Of a stretch of DNA of 64,000 bases, positions 36,271 through 44,499 are shown piece after piece. How positions within the stretch are numbered: the stretch's first letter is position 1; the number at the start of each line of letters is the position of its first letter. The position numbers and the translations under genes are program-made. This DNA is from Chloroflexota bacterium (GTDB taxonomy: Bacteria; Chloroflexota; Limnocylindria; QHBO01). The stretch is taken from the NCBI GenBank assembly GCA_038040195.1, contig JBBPIR010000004.1:1-64000 (forward strand), given 5' to 3'. The notes under the pieces are model-generated. The model ran no database searches. It worked only from the letters and a program-made list of their open reading frames with translations, and was not told where the DNA came from.

Positions 36271-36822
36271 CTAACGGGTTGCGGTCAGGGATCCCTCGAT
36301 ATCCACCGAGCCGCCCGCGGTGCCGCTGGTGGTGAACGACGGCGAGTTCGGGCAGCTGAAATCGGCATCGATGTTGTCGTCGTCGGAACTGTGGTACTCG
36401 ACGGAGCAATTCATCGTGGTCCCAGCACCGGCCACCACATCGGGCGTGGTGACGGAGATCGCGAACGAGTCCGAATAGATGGCCACACCAACCGACAACT
36501 GGGCATCCGCCGATATGTACGTCAACACGGTGCTATCACCGGTCGTATAGCTGTTCGACGACAGCAGCGGGGCGTCCCCGGTCACGTCGGCATCTCCGGA
36601 GATCGTGACGTGTAGTTCCCCGCCGGTCCAGGCGCCATCGGAAAGGGTCACACCGATGCCGCCGCTGCCGCCGCCCCCTCCACCCTGGCTGGCTTCTGCC
36701 GCTGCGGACGGTTCGGATCCGCTCAACGCGCCCGGTTCTCCACTCGCGGCGGGCGATGCGCATGCCGCGAGGACAAGCCCGACGACGACGGTGATGACCA
36801 ATAGATAGTGCGGGCGGCGCAT
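36271..36822 (-). CDS. Predicted lipoprotein of unknown function
   Basis: 183-residue exported protein. [21 protein letters not shown] gives a signal peptide with lipobox and lipidated cysteine at residue 21. A Ser/Ala linker with a run of glycines (GGGGGGSGG) leads to a beta-rich domain of about 120 residues having two cysteines (NCSVEY and FSCPNS) that could form a disulfide. The start has GAGGAGAG about 9 bases upstream. No family recognised. It is convergent with ahcY (8-base gap) and divergent from metK. Confidence 0.7.
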   Translation of the reverse strand: MRRPHYLLVITVVVGLVLAACASPAASGEPGALSGSEPSAAAEASQGGGGGGSGGIGVTLSDGAWTGGELHVTISGDADVTGDAPLLSSNSYTTGDSTVLTYISADAQLSVGVAIYSDSFAISVTTPDVVAGAGTTMNCSVEYHSSDDDNIDADFSCPNSPSFTTSGTAGGSVDIEGSLTATR

Positions 36823-36849
36823 GAGTGGGGCTCTCCTCTGGGGTCGTGG

Positions 36850-36871
36850 GCGGACCTCGCCCGAGGTCCGC
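36850..36871. promoter_or_regulatory. 22-base palindrome in the metK / lipoprotein intergenic region
   Basis: GCGGACCTCG, CC, CGAGGTCCGC: 10-bp arms around a 2-base centre. It lies in the predicted leader of the lipoprotein mRNA, just after minus-strand TACCAT (36872-36877), so it may be a 5' hairpin or an operator. Confidence 0.55.
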
Positions 36872-36912
36872 ATGGTAGCCGCCTCACGAGTCCGCCGTGA
36901 TCGGTCTGGCGC

Positions 36913-36918
36913 TACACT
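36913..36918 (+). promoter_or_regulatory. metK -10 box, leaderless
   Basis: TACACT, 7 bases before the TTG start. There is no room for a SAM riboswitch or Shine-Dalgarno sequence. Confidence 0.5.
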
Positions 36919-36925
36919 CGGACCC

Positions 36926-38134
36926 TTGATCGACGCTGAACGGCACCTGTTCACTTCCGAGTCGGTGACCGAAGGCCACCCGGACAAGGTCTGCGACGCG
37001 ATCGCGGACGCCATCCTCGACGACGTCCTGGCGGCGGACCCCATGGCCCGGGTGGCGATCGAGGTCGCGACCACGACCGAGACGGTCATCGTGCTCGGCG
37101 AGCTGACGACCTCGCACCTGGTGGACGTCGAGGCCATCGTGCGGCGCACCGTGCGCGAGATCGGCTACGTCGATCCGAACCTGGGGTTCGACGCCAGCAG
37201 CCTGTCGGTCACGTCGCTCATCAAGGGCCAGTCTCCGGACATCGCGATGGGCGTTGACCATGCGTACGAAACGCGATCCGGTGAGGAGGCTGAGGAGCTG
37301 GGCGCGGGCGACCAGGGGATGATGTTCGGTTACGCGACCGATGAAACGGCCGATTTGATGCCGATGCCGATCCAGCTCGCGCACGATCTGTGCCGCCGCC
37401 TGGCGAATGTCCGCCGCCACGGGTTGCTGCCGTTCCTGCGGCCCGACGGCAAGAGCCAGGTCACGGTCGCCTATGGGCCCGACCGACGTCCGATCGGCGT
37501 GCGGACCGTGCTGATCAGCACCCAGCATGACGCGGCGGTCGAGGTCGCGACCGAGCTGACTGACGCGATCCGCGAAGAGGTCGTGGACGTCGTCATCCCC
37601 CGTGACCAGCGCGATGGCGAGATCCGGCTGCTCGTGAATCCCACTGGCCGGTTCGTGCTTGGCGGACCGGCCGGCGATTCGGGGCTCAGCGGCCGCAAGA
37701 TCATCGTCGACACGTATGGGGGAATGGCCCGACACGGCGGCGGGAGCTTCTCCGGTAAGGACCCCACCAAGGTCGACCGCAGTGGGGCGTATGCGGCGCG
37801 ATGGGTCGCGAAAAACGTCGTCGCGGCGGGGCTCGCGTCCCGGTGCGAGATCCAGGTTGCCTACGCCATCGGCGTGGCGCAGCCGCTGGCGCTCAACGTC
37901 GACACCTTCGGGACCGGACGGGTTCCCGATTCAGTTATCGGAGCCGCGATCGGGAGCGTGGTGGACCTCCGTCCGGGAGCCATCATCGAGCGGCTCGATC
38001 TCCGCCGACCAATCTACCGGCCCATCGCGGCCTACGGCCACTTTGGCCGGTCCGACCTCGACCTCAGCTGGGAGCGTGCAGACCTCGCCGACGAGCTGCG
38101 TCATGCAGCCGGTCTGGCGGGGGCCCCCGCGTGA
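36926..38134 (+). CDS. metK: S-adenosylmethionine synthetase
   Basis: Makes SAM from methionine and ATP. The 402 residues show [29 protein letters not shown]-type N-terminus with the metal/ATP sites, [67 protein letters not shown] and the terminal YGHFGR. TTG is taken as the start because it lies 7 bases after TACACT and gives the family length; upstream in-frame starts would cross the promoter. Its stop overlaps the next gene as GTGA. Confidence 0.95.
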   Translation: MIDAERHLFTSESVTEGHPDKVCDAIADAILDDVLAADPMARVAIEVATTTETVIVLGELTTSHLVDVEAIVRRTVREIGYVDPNLGFDASSLSVTSLIKGQSPDIAMGVDHAYETRSGEEAEELGAGDQGMMFGYATDETADLMPMPIQLAHDLCRRLANVRRHGLLPFLRPDGKSQVTVAYGPDRRPIGVRTVLISTQHDAAVEVATELTDAIREEVVDVVIPRDQRDGEIRLLVNPTGRFVLGGPAGDSGLSGRKIIVDTYGGMARHGGGSFSGKDPTKVDRSGAYAARWVAKNVVAAGLASRCEIQVAYAIGVAQPLALNVDTFGTGRVPDSVIGAAIGSVVDLRPGAIIERLDLRRPIYRPIAAYGHFGRSDLDLSWERADLADELRHAAGLAGAPA

Positions 38135-38763
38135 CGGGGACCCAACTTCCCGTTCGGTGGGGCCCGCCCCCGCCCGGTCCGCTGGCCCGTCTGGCGGCCT
38201 GGGTCCGGGGCCTGGCGGGCGCGCCCACTGCACCTGTGGAACGGCTCGGGGAGCTTCCGGTCGCGCTCCGGACGGGCCCGCTGGCCATCCCGTATCGCGA
38301 GGCGGAGCGCGAGGGCGACCACCGCAGAGCGGGGGCCGCGGCAATGGCCGCCGCCGAGGCTGGGATCGCTGCTGCCGCCTGGTGGGCCGCCGACCTGTGG
38401 GCCCACCGCGCCCTGTGGCACTTCGAGCGGGCCGAGTTGGGCCTGCAGGCCGCCCGGGCAGCGCGCCGCATCGGCGACCTGCGTGTGGCGGGTGGCGACC
38501 CGGCCAGCGCCCGGCGCTACTATGCCGAGGCGATCAGCGAGGCACGCGACCTCGGCGCCGAGCGCGAGGAGGGCCTGGCGGCCAACGGCATGGGCCACGC
38601 AGAACTGGAGTTGGGGAACGTGACAGCCGCTCGAAAACTGGCGCGCATCGCGACGGACCTGTTGGAGCGCTGCGGTGCCCCGGCCGATGAAATCGCCGCC
38701 GCCCGCGAGCTGCGCGGCACCGAACAGCTGGTGGCCGCTGCGCCGGGCCCGGAGGACGGGTGA
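38131..38763 (+). CDS. TPR-like hypothetical protein
   Basis: 210-residue Ala/Arg-rich protein of unknown role. The C-terminal half looks like two to three TPR-type helix pairs ([52 protein letters not shown]). The N-terminus is Pro-rich. It overlaps metK and proC by GTGA on both sides, so all three are very probably co-translated. No catalytic motif seen. Confidence 0.6.
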   Translation: MTGTQLPVRWGPPPPGPLARLAAWVRGLAGAPTAPVERLGELPVALRTGPLAIPYREAEREGDHRRAGAAAMAAAEAGIAAAAWWAADLWAHRALWHFERAELGLQAARAARRIGDLRVAGGDPASARRYYAEAISEARDLGAEREEGLAANGMGHAELELGNVTAARKLARIATDLLERCGAPADEIAAARELRGTEQLVAAAPGPEDG

Positions 38764-39647
38764 GCGTCCGCCGGCCCAGCCGTGAGGCCCGTCAGGCCAC
38801 CACGAGCCGCCAGATGAAGGTCGGGATCGTTGGGGCCGGGGTGATGGCGGAGGCGATGATCACCGGCCTGTTGGCCGACCGGGCGGTACGCCCTTCGTCC
38901 CTGGTGGCGTCCCATCCGCGGCGGGAGCGCCGCGCGGCCCTCGCGGCGGAGCATCACATCCGGGTCGTGGCCCGAAACCGTGACGCGGCGGCGGACGCGG
39001 ACATCGTGGTCCTGGCGGTCAAGCCCCAGATGCTCCGCGCGGTGATGCGCGAGCTGGCGGGCGCGCTCCGCAACGGCCAGGTGGTGCTGTCCATCGTGGC
39101 CGGCGCCACGCTGCGGACATTGAGCACGGGCCTGCGCCATGCGGCAGTGGTGCGGGCCATGCCCAATACCCCGGCCCAGATCCGGAAGGGCATCGCGGTC
39201 TGGGCCGCGGCGCCGGCCTGCAGCGCCACCCAGCGCGACCTGGCGCGTGCCGTTCTGCGCGCCCTGGGCGACGAACGGCAGGTCGAGGATGAGAACTTCG
39301 TGGCCATGGCCACAGCCCTGTCGGGGACGGGACCGACCTACCTGTTCGCCGTCATGGAGGCGCTGGTGGACGCCGGCGTGCACCTGGGCTTTCCCCGTGA
39401 GCTGGCGCACGACCTGGTGGCGGAGACGCTGGTCGGCTCCAGCCAGTACGCGGCAGCCTCGAATCTCCACCCCGCCCAGCTGCGCAACGCGGTGACGTCC
39501 CCCGGCGGGACGAGCGCGGCCGCGATCTACGAGCTCGAGAAGGGGCGCCTGCGCACCGTGTTGTCCGACGCGGTGTGGGCCGCATATCGGCGCACCACCG
39601 AGCTTGGCGAGCGGCTGGAGGCCGAGACCCTGGCCGACAGCGACTAG
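38760..39647 (+). CDS. proC: Pyrroline-5-carboxylate reductase
   Basis: Final step of proline synthesis, NAD(P)H reduction of P5C. NAD(P)-binding KVGIVGAGVMAEAMITGLL, VVLAVKPQMLRAVM, VVRAMPNTPAQIRKG, SGTGPTYLFAVMEALVDAGVHLG and the signature SPGGTSAAAIYELEKGRLR are present. As drawn from the GTG overlapping the previous stop it has 295 residues; an ATG at 38814 would remove an 18-residue basic tail and start directly at the Rossmann strand, and is a fair alternative. Confidence 0.93.
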   Translation: MSVRRPSREARQATTSRQMKVGIVGAGVMAEAMITGLLADRAVRPSSLVASHPRRERRAALAAEHHIRVVARNRDAAADADIVVLAVKPQMLRAVMRELAGALRNGQVVLSIVAGATLRTLSTGLRHAAVVRAMPNTPAQIRKGIAVWAAAPACSATQRDLARAVLRALGDERQVEDENFVAMATALSGTGPTYLFAVMEALVDAGVHLGFPRELAHDLVAETLVGSSQYAAASNLHPAQLRNAVTSPGGTSAAAIYELEKGRLRTVLSDAVWAAYRRTTELGERLEAETLADSD

Positions 39648-39660
39648 AGCCGGCGGACCG

Positions 39661-40725
39661 ATGTACGCCCTCGTCATGGCCGGTGGGTCCGGGACCCGGC
39701 TGTGGCCCCTGTCCCGCCGCAAGGCTCCCAAGCAGCTGCTGCCGCTGACCGGAGATGTCAGCCTGCTCCAGCAGACGGTGGCGCGCCTTGAGCCGATGCT
39801 CCGCCCTCACGACATCTACGTCATCACCGCCGAGTCCCACGTCCACGCCACCCAGCGCCAGCTGCCCCAGATTCCGGAGGGCAACATCCTGGGCGAGCCG
39901 CTGGCTCGCTCCACGGCCGTGGCGGCCGGTCTCGGTACGCTGCTGGCTCGCCGCCAGGCGGACGAAGTGGCGATCGTCCTTCCGGCTGACCACCACGTAG
40001 CGGATGCCGACGCATTCGTGGCCGCTCTGCGCGAGGCGGTCGTCACCGCGGAGCGCGGCTACCTGGTCGTCCTCGGAGTGGTCCCGACCCATCCGGCCAC
40101 CGGCTACGGCTACCTCACCCGCGGCGAGCAGCTGTTCGCCACCGGAACCGCGGCGGTGACCGCGTTCGTCGAAAAGCCGAATCCGAAAGCCGCCAAGGAG
40201 CTGGTCGCGGCCGGCGCGCTGTGGAACGCGGGGGTGTTCGTGTGGAGCGGCTACGCTTTCCGGCAGGCCCTGGAGCGTTTCCAGCCGGCGTTGGCCGAGG
40301 CACTGGACCAGATCGGCCGCATTCCGCGGACCCCCGGCTGGCAGACCGATGCCCGCGGGATCCTGGAGCCGCTGCCGGCCATCAACATCGACTCCGGGAT
40401 CGCCGAGCCCGCCGCGGCAGAGGGTCGAATGGCGGTGGTCGGGCTGGACGCCGGCTGGTCCGACATCGGCTCATGGTCCGCCCTGCTGGAGGCGCTCAGC
40501 CGGCAGAGCGGGAAGAGCCTGGTGGCTTCGGGCCAGCATCTGGACCGCGGTTCCGAGCGGGTCCTCGTCCACGGCGGGGAGCGGCTGGTGGTCACGGTCG
40601 GCCTCCGCGACGTCATCATCGTCGACACTCCCGACGCGCTCCTCGTGTGTGCCCGCGATCGGGCCGAGGAGATCAAGCCCATCCTGGACGAGATTGCCGA
40701 GGCCACCGGCGACCGCTACCTCTAG
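39661..40725 (+). CDS. manC: Mannose-1-phosphate guanylyltransferase
   Basis: Makes GDP-mannose from mannose-1-phosphate and GTP. The 354 residues hold the nucleotidyltransferase signature AGGSGTRLWPLSR, KQLLPLTGD, VLPADHHV, TGYGYLTRGE, FVEKPNPKAA, WNAGVFVWSGYAF and VGLDAGWSDIGSWSAL. There is no fused isomerase domain, so it is the monofunctional form. Together with the two downstream enzymes it completes GDP-mannose synthesis from fructose-6-phosphate. It follows proC by 13 bases. Confidence 0.92.
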   Translation: MYALVMAGGSGTRLWPLSRRKAPKQLLPLTGDVSLLQQTVARLEPMLRPHDIYVITAESHVHATQRQLPQIPEGNILGEPLARSTAVAAGLGTLLARRQADEVAIVLPADHHVADADAFVAALREAVVTAERGYLVVLGVVPTHPATGYGYLTRGEQLFATGTAAVTAFVEKPNPKAAKELVAAGALWNAGVFVWSGYAFRQALERFQPALAEALDQIGRIPRTPGWQTDARGILEPLPAINIDSGIAEPAAAEGRMAVVGLDAGWSDIGSWSALLEALSRQSGKSLVASGQHLDRGSERVLVHGGERLVVTVGLRDVIIVDTPDALLVCARDRAEEIKPILDEIAEATGDRYL

Positions 40726-41350
40726 GGCCCGCCTGGCGGGTCGCCTGCTGGGCTGGTACCTGCGGCTCGTCTCGCGCACGGCGCGCATCGGTCCGGTCAC
40801 CCGCGAGCAGGCCGTGCTGACCTTCTGGCATGAGTACAACCTAGCGCTGTTCGTGGTGGCGTCCGCGCGTCGGGGTGACCTCCCCCACGCGTCCTTCACG
40901 ACCGACACGCCGCGTGGCACGGTGATCCGAACAATCTTCGAGTCTGTGGCTCGCGGTCCCGTCGTTATTCTCCCCTTGCCCGATCAGCGTGATGCGGCAG
41001 CCGCCCGTACGCTGGCCCGACGCCTGGGGGACCTGGGCGCGTCCGGTTTCTCGCTGGTCGTCACCCCCGACGGGCCGTGGGGCCCCTACCGGGTCGCCAA
41101 ACCGGGAGCCCTGATCGTCGCCCGCCAGGCCGGTCTGCCGATCCTCCCCTTGGCGGTGCGGGCTCGACCGGCTGTCCGTCTCCGAAGCCGGTGGGACCGC
41201 CAGCTCCTCCCGCTGCCCTTCTCCCGGCTTGAGCTCGTGGCCGGGGAGCCCCTCGTGGTCCATCCTCGCGCCCCGCTGCGCCCGCTCACAGCCTCGCTCC
41301 AGGCCGCCCTGGACGAGGTGACGGGGGCGGTCGAGCGGCGGCTACCATAG
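40649..41350 (+). CDS. DUF374 lysophospholipid acyltransferase-like protein
   Basis: Membrane-associated acyltransferase-like protein. The DUF374 marks are WYLRLVSRTARI, LTFWHEYNLALFVV, LVVTPDGPWGPYRVAKPGALIVARQAGLPILPLAV and a C-terminal VHPRAPLRPL. The catalytic His is expected in FWHEYN. DUF374 proteins are thought to acylate lipid intermediates. The start is unsure: no ATG/GTG/TTG occurs between the manC stop and conserved sequence, so I give the in-frame GTG inside manC (76 bases overlap); a non-standard start near 40740 is possible. Its place among GDP-mannose genes hints at a mannolipid substrate (inference). Confidence 0.72.
   Translation: MPAIGPRRSSPSWTRLPRPPATATSRARLAGRLLGWYLRLVSRTARIGPVTREQAVLTFWHEYNLALFVVASARRGDLPHASFTTDTPRGTVIRTIFESVARGPVVILPLPDQRDAAAARTLARRLGDLGASGFSLVVTPDGPWGPYRVAKPGALIVARQAGLPILPLAVRARPAVRLRSRWDRQLLPLPFSRLELVAGEPLVVHPRAPLRPLTASLQAALDEVTGAVERRLP
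41343..41348 (+). promoter_or_regulatory. -10 box of the phosphomannomutase gene
   Basis: TACCAT overlapping the end of the DUF374 gene, 10 bases before the GTG start. Confidence 0.35.
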
Positions 41351-41358
41351 GCCTGCCC

Positions 41359-42816
41359 GTGACCACGATTCGCTTCGGGACCGATGGCTGGCGTGCGGCC
41401 ATCGCCGAGGACTTTACGTTCCACAACGTCCGCCGCTGTGCCCGGGGAGTTGCCGACTACCTCCACCAGCAGGGCACGGCCGAACGGGGCGTGGTGGTCG
41501 CCCATGACCGGCGATTCGCTTCGGAACACTTCGCCCGCGCGTGTGTCGAGGTCCTGGCCGCCCACGGAATCCGGAGCCTGACCCCGCCCGGCGCGGTCCC
41601 GACCCAGGTCACCTCGTTCTTCACGCGCGAGCTGGGTGCCGGGGCCGGGATCGTCATCACCGCCAGCCACAACCCGTGGACCGACAACGGCTTCAAGGTC
41701 AAGGCCGACACCGGCGGCGCCGCGGCCCCCGACATGCTGTCTGCCATCGAGGCCACGATGTCGCGCTACCCCGAGACCGAAGTGCCGCCGCGGCGTGAGT
41801 ACGAGGACGCGGTGGCCGGAGGCCTGGTGGAGGTGTTCGACCCCTACCCGCGGTTTCGCGAGCAGCTGGCCTCGATCGTGGACATCGAGCGCATCCGCGA
41901 GTCGCACGGCAAGGTCCTGGTGGAGCCGATGTGGGGCTCCGGCGCCGGATGGCTCAGCCGCCTGCTGGACGGGGGCAGCCTGACCGTCCGCGAGCTCCAC
42001 ACCGAGCGCAACCCCTACTTCGGCGGGGTCAACCCGGAGCCGATCCGCCCCAACATCGACGAGTGGCTGGCCGAGATCCCAGCCTGGGGCGCCGACATCG
42101 GGATCGCCCTCGACGGCGATGCCGACCGGGTGGGCATGGCCACCGAGGAGGGCGTGTTCGTCAACCAGCTCCAGGTCTACGGCCTGCTGTACTGGTACCT
42201 GCTCGAGGTCCGCGGGCTGGTTGGCCCGGCGGTGTACACGGTGACCACCACCTCCATGGTCCGCCGCCTGGCCGACCGCTTCCGGACCCAGGCCTACGAG
42301 ACCGGGGTCGGCTTCAAGTTCGTAGGACCCAAGATGGCCGAGACAGGAGCGGTGATCGGGGGCGAGGAGTCCGGCGGGTTCGGGTTCGGGATGCACATCC
42401 CCGAGCGCGACGGGCTGGCGGCCGGCTTGTTCCTGCTCGATCTGTGGCTGTCTCGCGCCAAGCGCGCGAGCGAAGTCCTGGCCGAGCTCCAGGCCCTCGC
42501 CGGGCCGTCGTACTACAACCGCATCGACGTCCGGTTCTCGCGCGACGAGTACCCCACCATCCGGCAGGAAACACTGGCCCGCCTCGAGCACGAATCGCCC
42601 ACCACGCTGGCCGGCCGGGAGGTGGTCCGGCGCCAAGCACTGGAAACTGCGGACGGCTTCAAGTTCTACTGCGACGACGAATCGTGGCTCCTCATCCGGT
42701 TCAGCGGCACGGAGGCCCTGCTCCGGATCTACGTCGAGGCTCGAACCCCGGACGACGTCGAGGCCCTGCTGGCCGAGGGCCGCCGGATCGCGACCGCGGC
42801 TGCGTCCCCCGCATGA
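41359..42816 (+). CDS. Phosphoglucomutase/phosphomannomutase family protein
   Basis: Alpha-D-phosphohexomutase of 485 residues, probably mannose-6-phosphate to mannose-1-phosphate here, perhaps also glucose. The four family sites are present: N-terminal FGTDGWRA; phosphoserine loop TASHNPWTDNGFK; metal loop ALDGDADRVG; sugar loop GGEESGGFG; and phosphate loop RFSGTEALLRIY. The start GTG gives the canonical N-terminus. Stop overlaps the next gene as ATGA. Neighbouring isomerase and GDP-mannose synthase argue for a PMM role. Confidence 0.9.
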   Translation: MTTIRFGTDGWRAAIAEDFTFHNVRRCARGVADYLHQQGTAERGVVVAHDRRFASEHFARACVEVLAAHGIRSLTPPGAVPTQVTSFFTRELGAGAGIVITASHNPWTDNGFKVKADTGGAAAPDMLSAIEATMSRYPETEVPPRREYEDAVAGGLVEVFDPYPRFREQLASIVDIERIRESHGKVLVEPMWGSGAGWLSRLLDGGSLTVRELHTERNPYFGGVNPEPIRPNIDEWLAEIPAWGADIGIALDGDADRVGMATEEGVFVNQLQVYGLLYWYLLEVRGLVGPAVYTVTTTSMVRRLADRFRTQAYETGVGFKFVGPKMAETGAVIGGEESGGFGFGMHIPERDGLAAGLFLLDLWLSRAKRASEVLAELQALAGPSYYNRIDVRFSRDEYPTIRQETLARLEHESPTTLAGREVVRRQALETADGFKFYCDDESWLLIRFSGTEALLRIYVEARTPDDVEALLAEGRRIATAAASPA

Positions 42817-43985
42817 CCGACGCCCGCGACTTCTTCGGCTACAAGCGTCCCGACGATGAGCCCGGACGCCGGCCCGAGGACGAAGACGGGCCCGATCCCG
42901 ACTCTCCGCCCGCGCTCGACGAGGCAATCACTCTCGACTCGCCCGCGGTCGTGGCGCGCATCGACCGCGAGGACATGCTGGGCCGGGTTCGGGACCTGCC
43001 GCGCCAGCTCGCGAAGGCTCGCCAGGCGGCGGCCGGCCTGACCCTCACCGACCGCCATCGGTCGGTGGACCTGGTGGTCGTCCTGGGGATGGGCGGCTCA
43101 GCGATCGGGGCCGACCTGGTGGCCGCCGCGGCCGGGGAGCGGCTTCGCGTGCCGCTCATCGTCCAGCGCGACTATCACCTGCCGAGTGGAATCGGGGACA
43201 GAACCCTGGTCGTGGCCGCCTCACACTCGGGGGAGACGATCGAGACGGTGACCGCGGCCGCAGAGGCGCGGGCGCGGGGGCTGCCCCTGGTGGTGATCGC
43301 CACCGACGGCGCCCTCGGCCGCCAAGCCGAGGCCGACCGTACGCCGTGGCTGCGCTACGACGAGCCCGGGCAGCCACGCGCCGCGCTGGGCTGGTCGGTC
43401 GGCCTGCTGCACGAGCTGCTGGGGGCTGCCGGCCTGATCACCGATCCCGACCCGCTGGGACCGGTGGTGGCCGTGCTGGACGAGATGCTGGAGCGGATGG
43501 GTCCTGGGGTCGAGACCGACGCCAACCCCGCCAAGCAGCTCGCCTGGAGCGTGTTCGGTCGCATCCCGGTCGTCTACGGCGCTGGGTCGATGGCCCCGGT
43601 GGCCCGTCGCTGGAAGACGCAGTTCAACGAGAACGCCAAGTCGTGGGCCGCCTACGAGCCGATGCCGGAGGCCAACCACAACGCGATCGAAGGCTCGCTC
43701 AACCCGCGTGAGCTGGCGGACGCCCCGTTTGTGATCGAGATCCGCGACCCGGCCGAAACGCCGGAGATCGGGGCTCGGTATCGCGTGGTCGAGGAGCTGC
43801 TCGGGGAACGGGCCACCAACCGGGCCACGGTCCATGCCGAAGGGCCCTCCCCCCTGGCCCGCGTCCTGTCGGCGGTCGCATGGGGCGACCTGGTCAGCGT
43901 CTACCTCGCCATCCTCTACCAGACCGACCCGACCCCGGTTACACTGCTGACAATGCTCAAGGAGCGGCTCGCCAGGTCGGACTGA
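42813..43985 (+). CDS. Bifunctional phosphoglucose/phosphomannose isomerase
   Basis: SIS-domain isomerase of 390 residues interconverting fructose-6-P with glucose-6-P and mannose-6-P. VVLGMGGSAIGADLVA and VVAASHSGETIETVTAAAEA mark the first SIS half. The second half carries QFNENAKSWAAYEPMPEANHNAIEG with the family's conserved Glu and His. The N-terminal 45 residues are an acidic, proline-rich extension not needed for the fold. It overlaps the mutase gene and supplies its substrate, so the three enzymes form a complete GDP-mannose route. Confidence 0.9.
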   Translation: MTDARDFFGYKRPDDEPGRRPEDEDGPDPDSPPALDEAITLDSPAVVARIDREDMLGRVRDLPRQLAKARQAAAGLTLTDRHRSVDLVVVLGMGGSAIGADLVAAAAGERLRVPLIVQRDYHLPSGIGDRTLVVAASHSGETIETVTAAAEARARGLPLVVIATDGALGRQAEADRTPWLRYDEPGQPRAALGWSVGLLHELLGAAGLITDPDPLGPVVAVLDEMLERMGPGVETDANPAKQLAWSVFGRIPVVYGAGSMAPVARRWKTQFNENAKSWAAYEPMPEANHNAIEGSLNPRELADAPFVIEIRDPAETPEIGARYRVVEELLGERATNRATVHAEGPSPLARVLSAVAWGDLVSVYLAILYQTDPTPVTLLTMLKERLARSD

Positions 43986-43986
43986 C

Positions 43987-44008
43987 GGGCGCCTACGAAG
44001 AGGCGCCC
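43987..44008 (+). terminator. GC hairpin after the isomerase gene
   Basis: Perfect 8-bp stem GGGCGCCT / AGGCGCCC with loop ACGAAG, starting 2 bases after the stop codon. No U-tract. It may terminate the GDP-mannose unit or lie in the leader of the small gene downstream. Confidence 0.4.
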
Positions 44009-44032
44009 CCGGGCGCCTGGAGGAGTTGCATC

Positions 44033-44314
44033 GTGCATTCGGGCATGATCGGCAAGGTCGAGAAGGCGATGCGCTACGCGCATGAGCCGGACCGCGTGAT
44101 CATCGGCCGGCTGGAGGCCACCTTCGCCGGCGACAACGGGTCCCACCAGGTTTCTCTCGGCGGTGAGCAATGGCATTGCGACTGCCACCTCTTCGAGCAG
44201 GCCGGGGGATGCACGCACACCTTGGCGATCCAGAAGATGCTCGACCCCATGCTCTCCGATGCCGCCCGCGAAACGCCGCTGTACGGCCACGCCGAGGTTG
44301 GCGCGGGGGTCTGA
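44033..44314 (+). CDS. Small SWIM-type zinc-finger protein
   Basis: 93-residue protein of unknown function. It holds a SWIM-like CxCx8CxH motif, WHCDCHLFEQAGGCTH, with ligands Cys49, Cys51, Cys60 and His62. The preceding region (GKVEKAMRYAHEPDRVIIGRLEATFAGDNGSHQVSL) matches the strand-rich start of SWIM domains. GTG is chosen because GGAGGAG lies 7 bases upstream; ATG 44045 is possible. SWIM fingers usually sit in larger recombination or chromatin proteins, so a free-standing one may be a small nucleic-acid or protein-binding factor (inference). Its stop abuts the btu promoter. Confidence 0.72.
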   Translation: MHSGMIGKVEKAMRYAHEPDRVIIGRLEATFAGDNGSHQVSLGGEQWHCDCHLFEQAGGCTHTLAIQKMLDPMLSDAARETPLYGHAEVGAGV

Positions 44315-44320
44315 TAGGAT
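44315..44320 (+). promoter_or_regulatory. btu operon -10 box
   Basis: TAGGAT right after the stop of the SWIM gene. A start near 44327 would place the whole cobalamin riboswitch in the leader. Confidence 0.45.
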
Positions 44321-44335
44321 CGGTCCACAACCGAA

Positions 44336-44455
44336 GACCGCGTGGGGTGCCGCCGCCGAAAGGCCGGCGGGTGAATGGCGAAGCCGGTGCAAGGCCGGCG
44401 CTGTCCCGCAACTGTAACCGGGCCTGATCGGTCCGGGAGCCAGGTCGCCCAGCCC
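44336..44455 (+). promoter_or_regulatory. Cobalamin (B12) riboswitch
   Basis: The conserved core is clear: GAATGGCGAAGCCGGTGCAA, then GCCGGCGCTGTCCCGCAACTG (L5/L6 core), and the B12-box region GGGAGCCAGGTCGCCC. It lies about 45 bases before btuF. Downstream, GGGAG near 44485 is the ribosome binding site, so control is probably at translation start: cobalamin binding would lower expression of the uptake genes. Ends are approximate. Confidence 0.93.
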
Positions 44456-44499
44456 GCACGCGATGTCTCAACCCTCGTGAGAAAGGGAGTGACATCACG

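Noticed and set aside
36878-36925. SAM riboswitch before metK
   Set aside because: The -10 box is 7 bases from the start, leaving no leader, and no SAM-I/II/IV core is present.
41086-42927. 613-codon open frame antisense to the phosphomutase gene
   Set aside because: Mirrors codon positions of the mutase; no domain seen.
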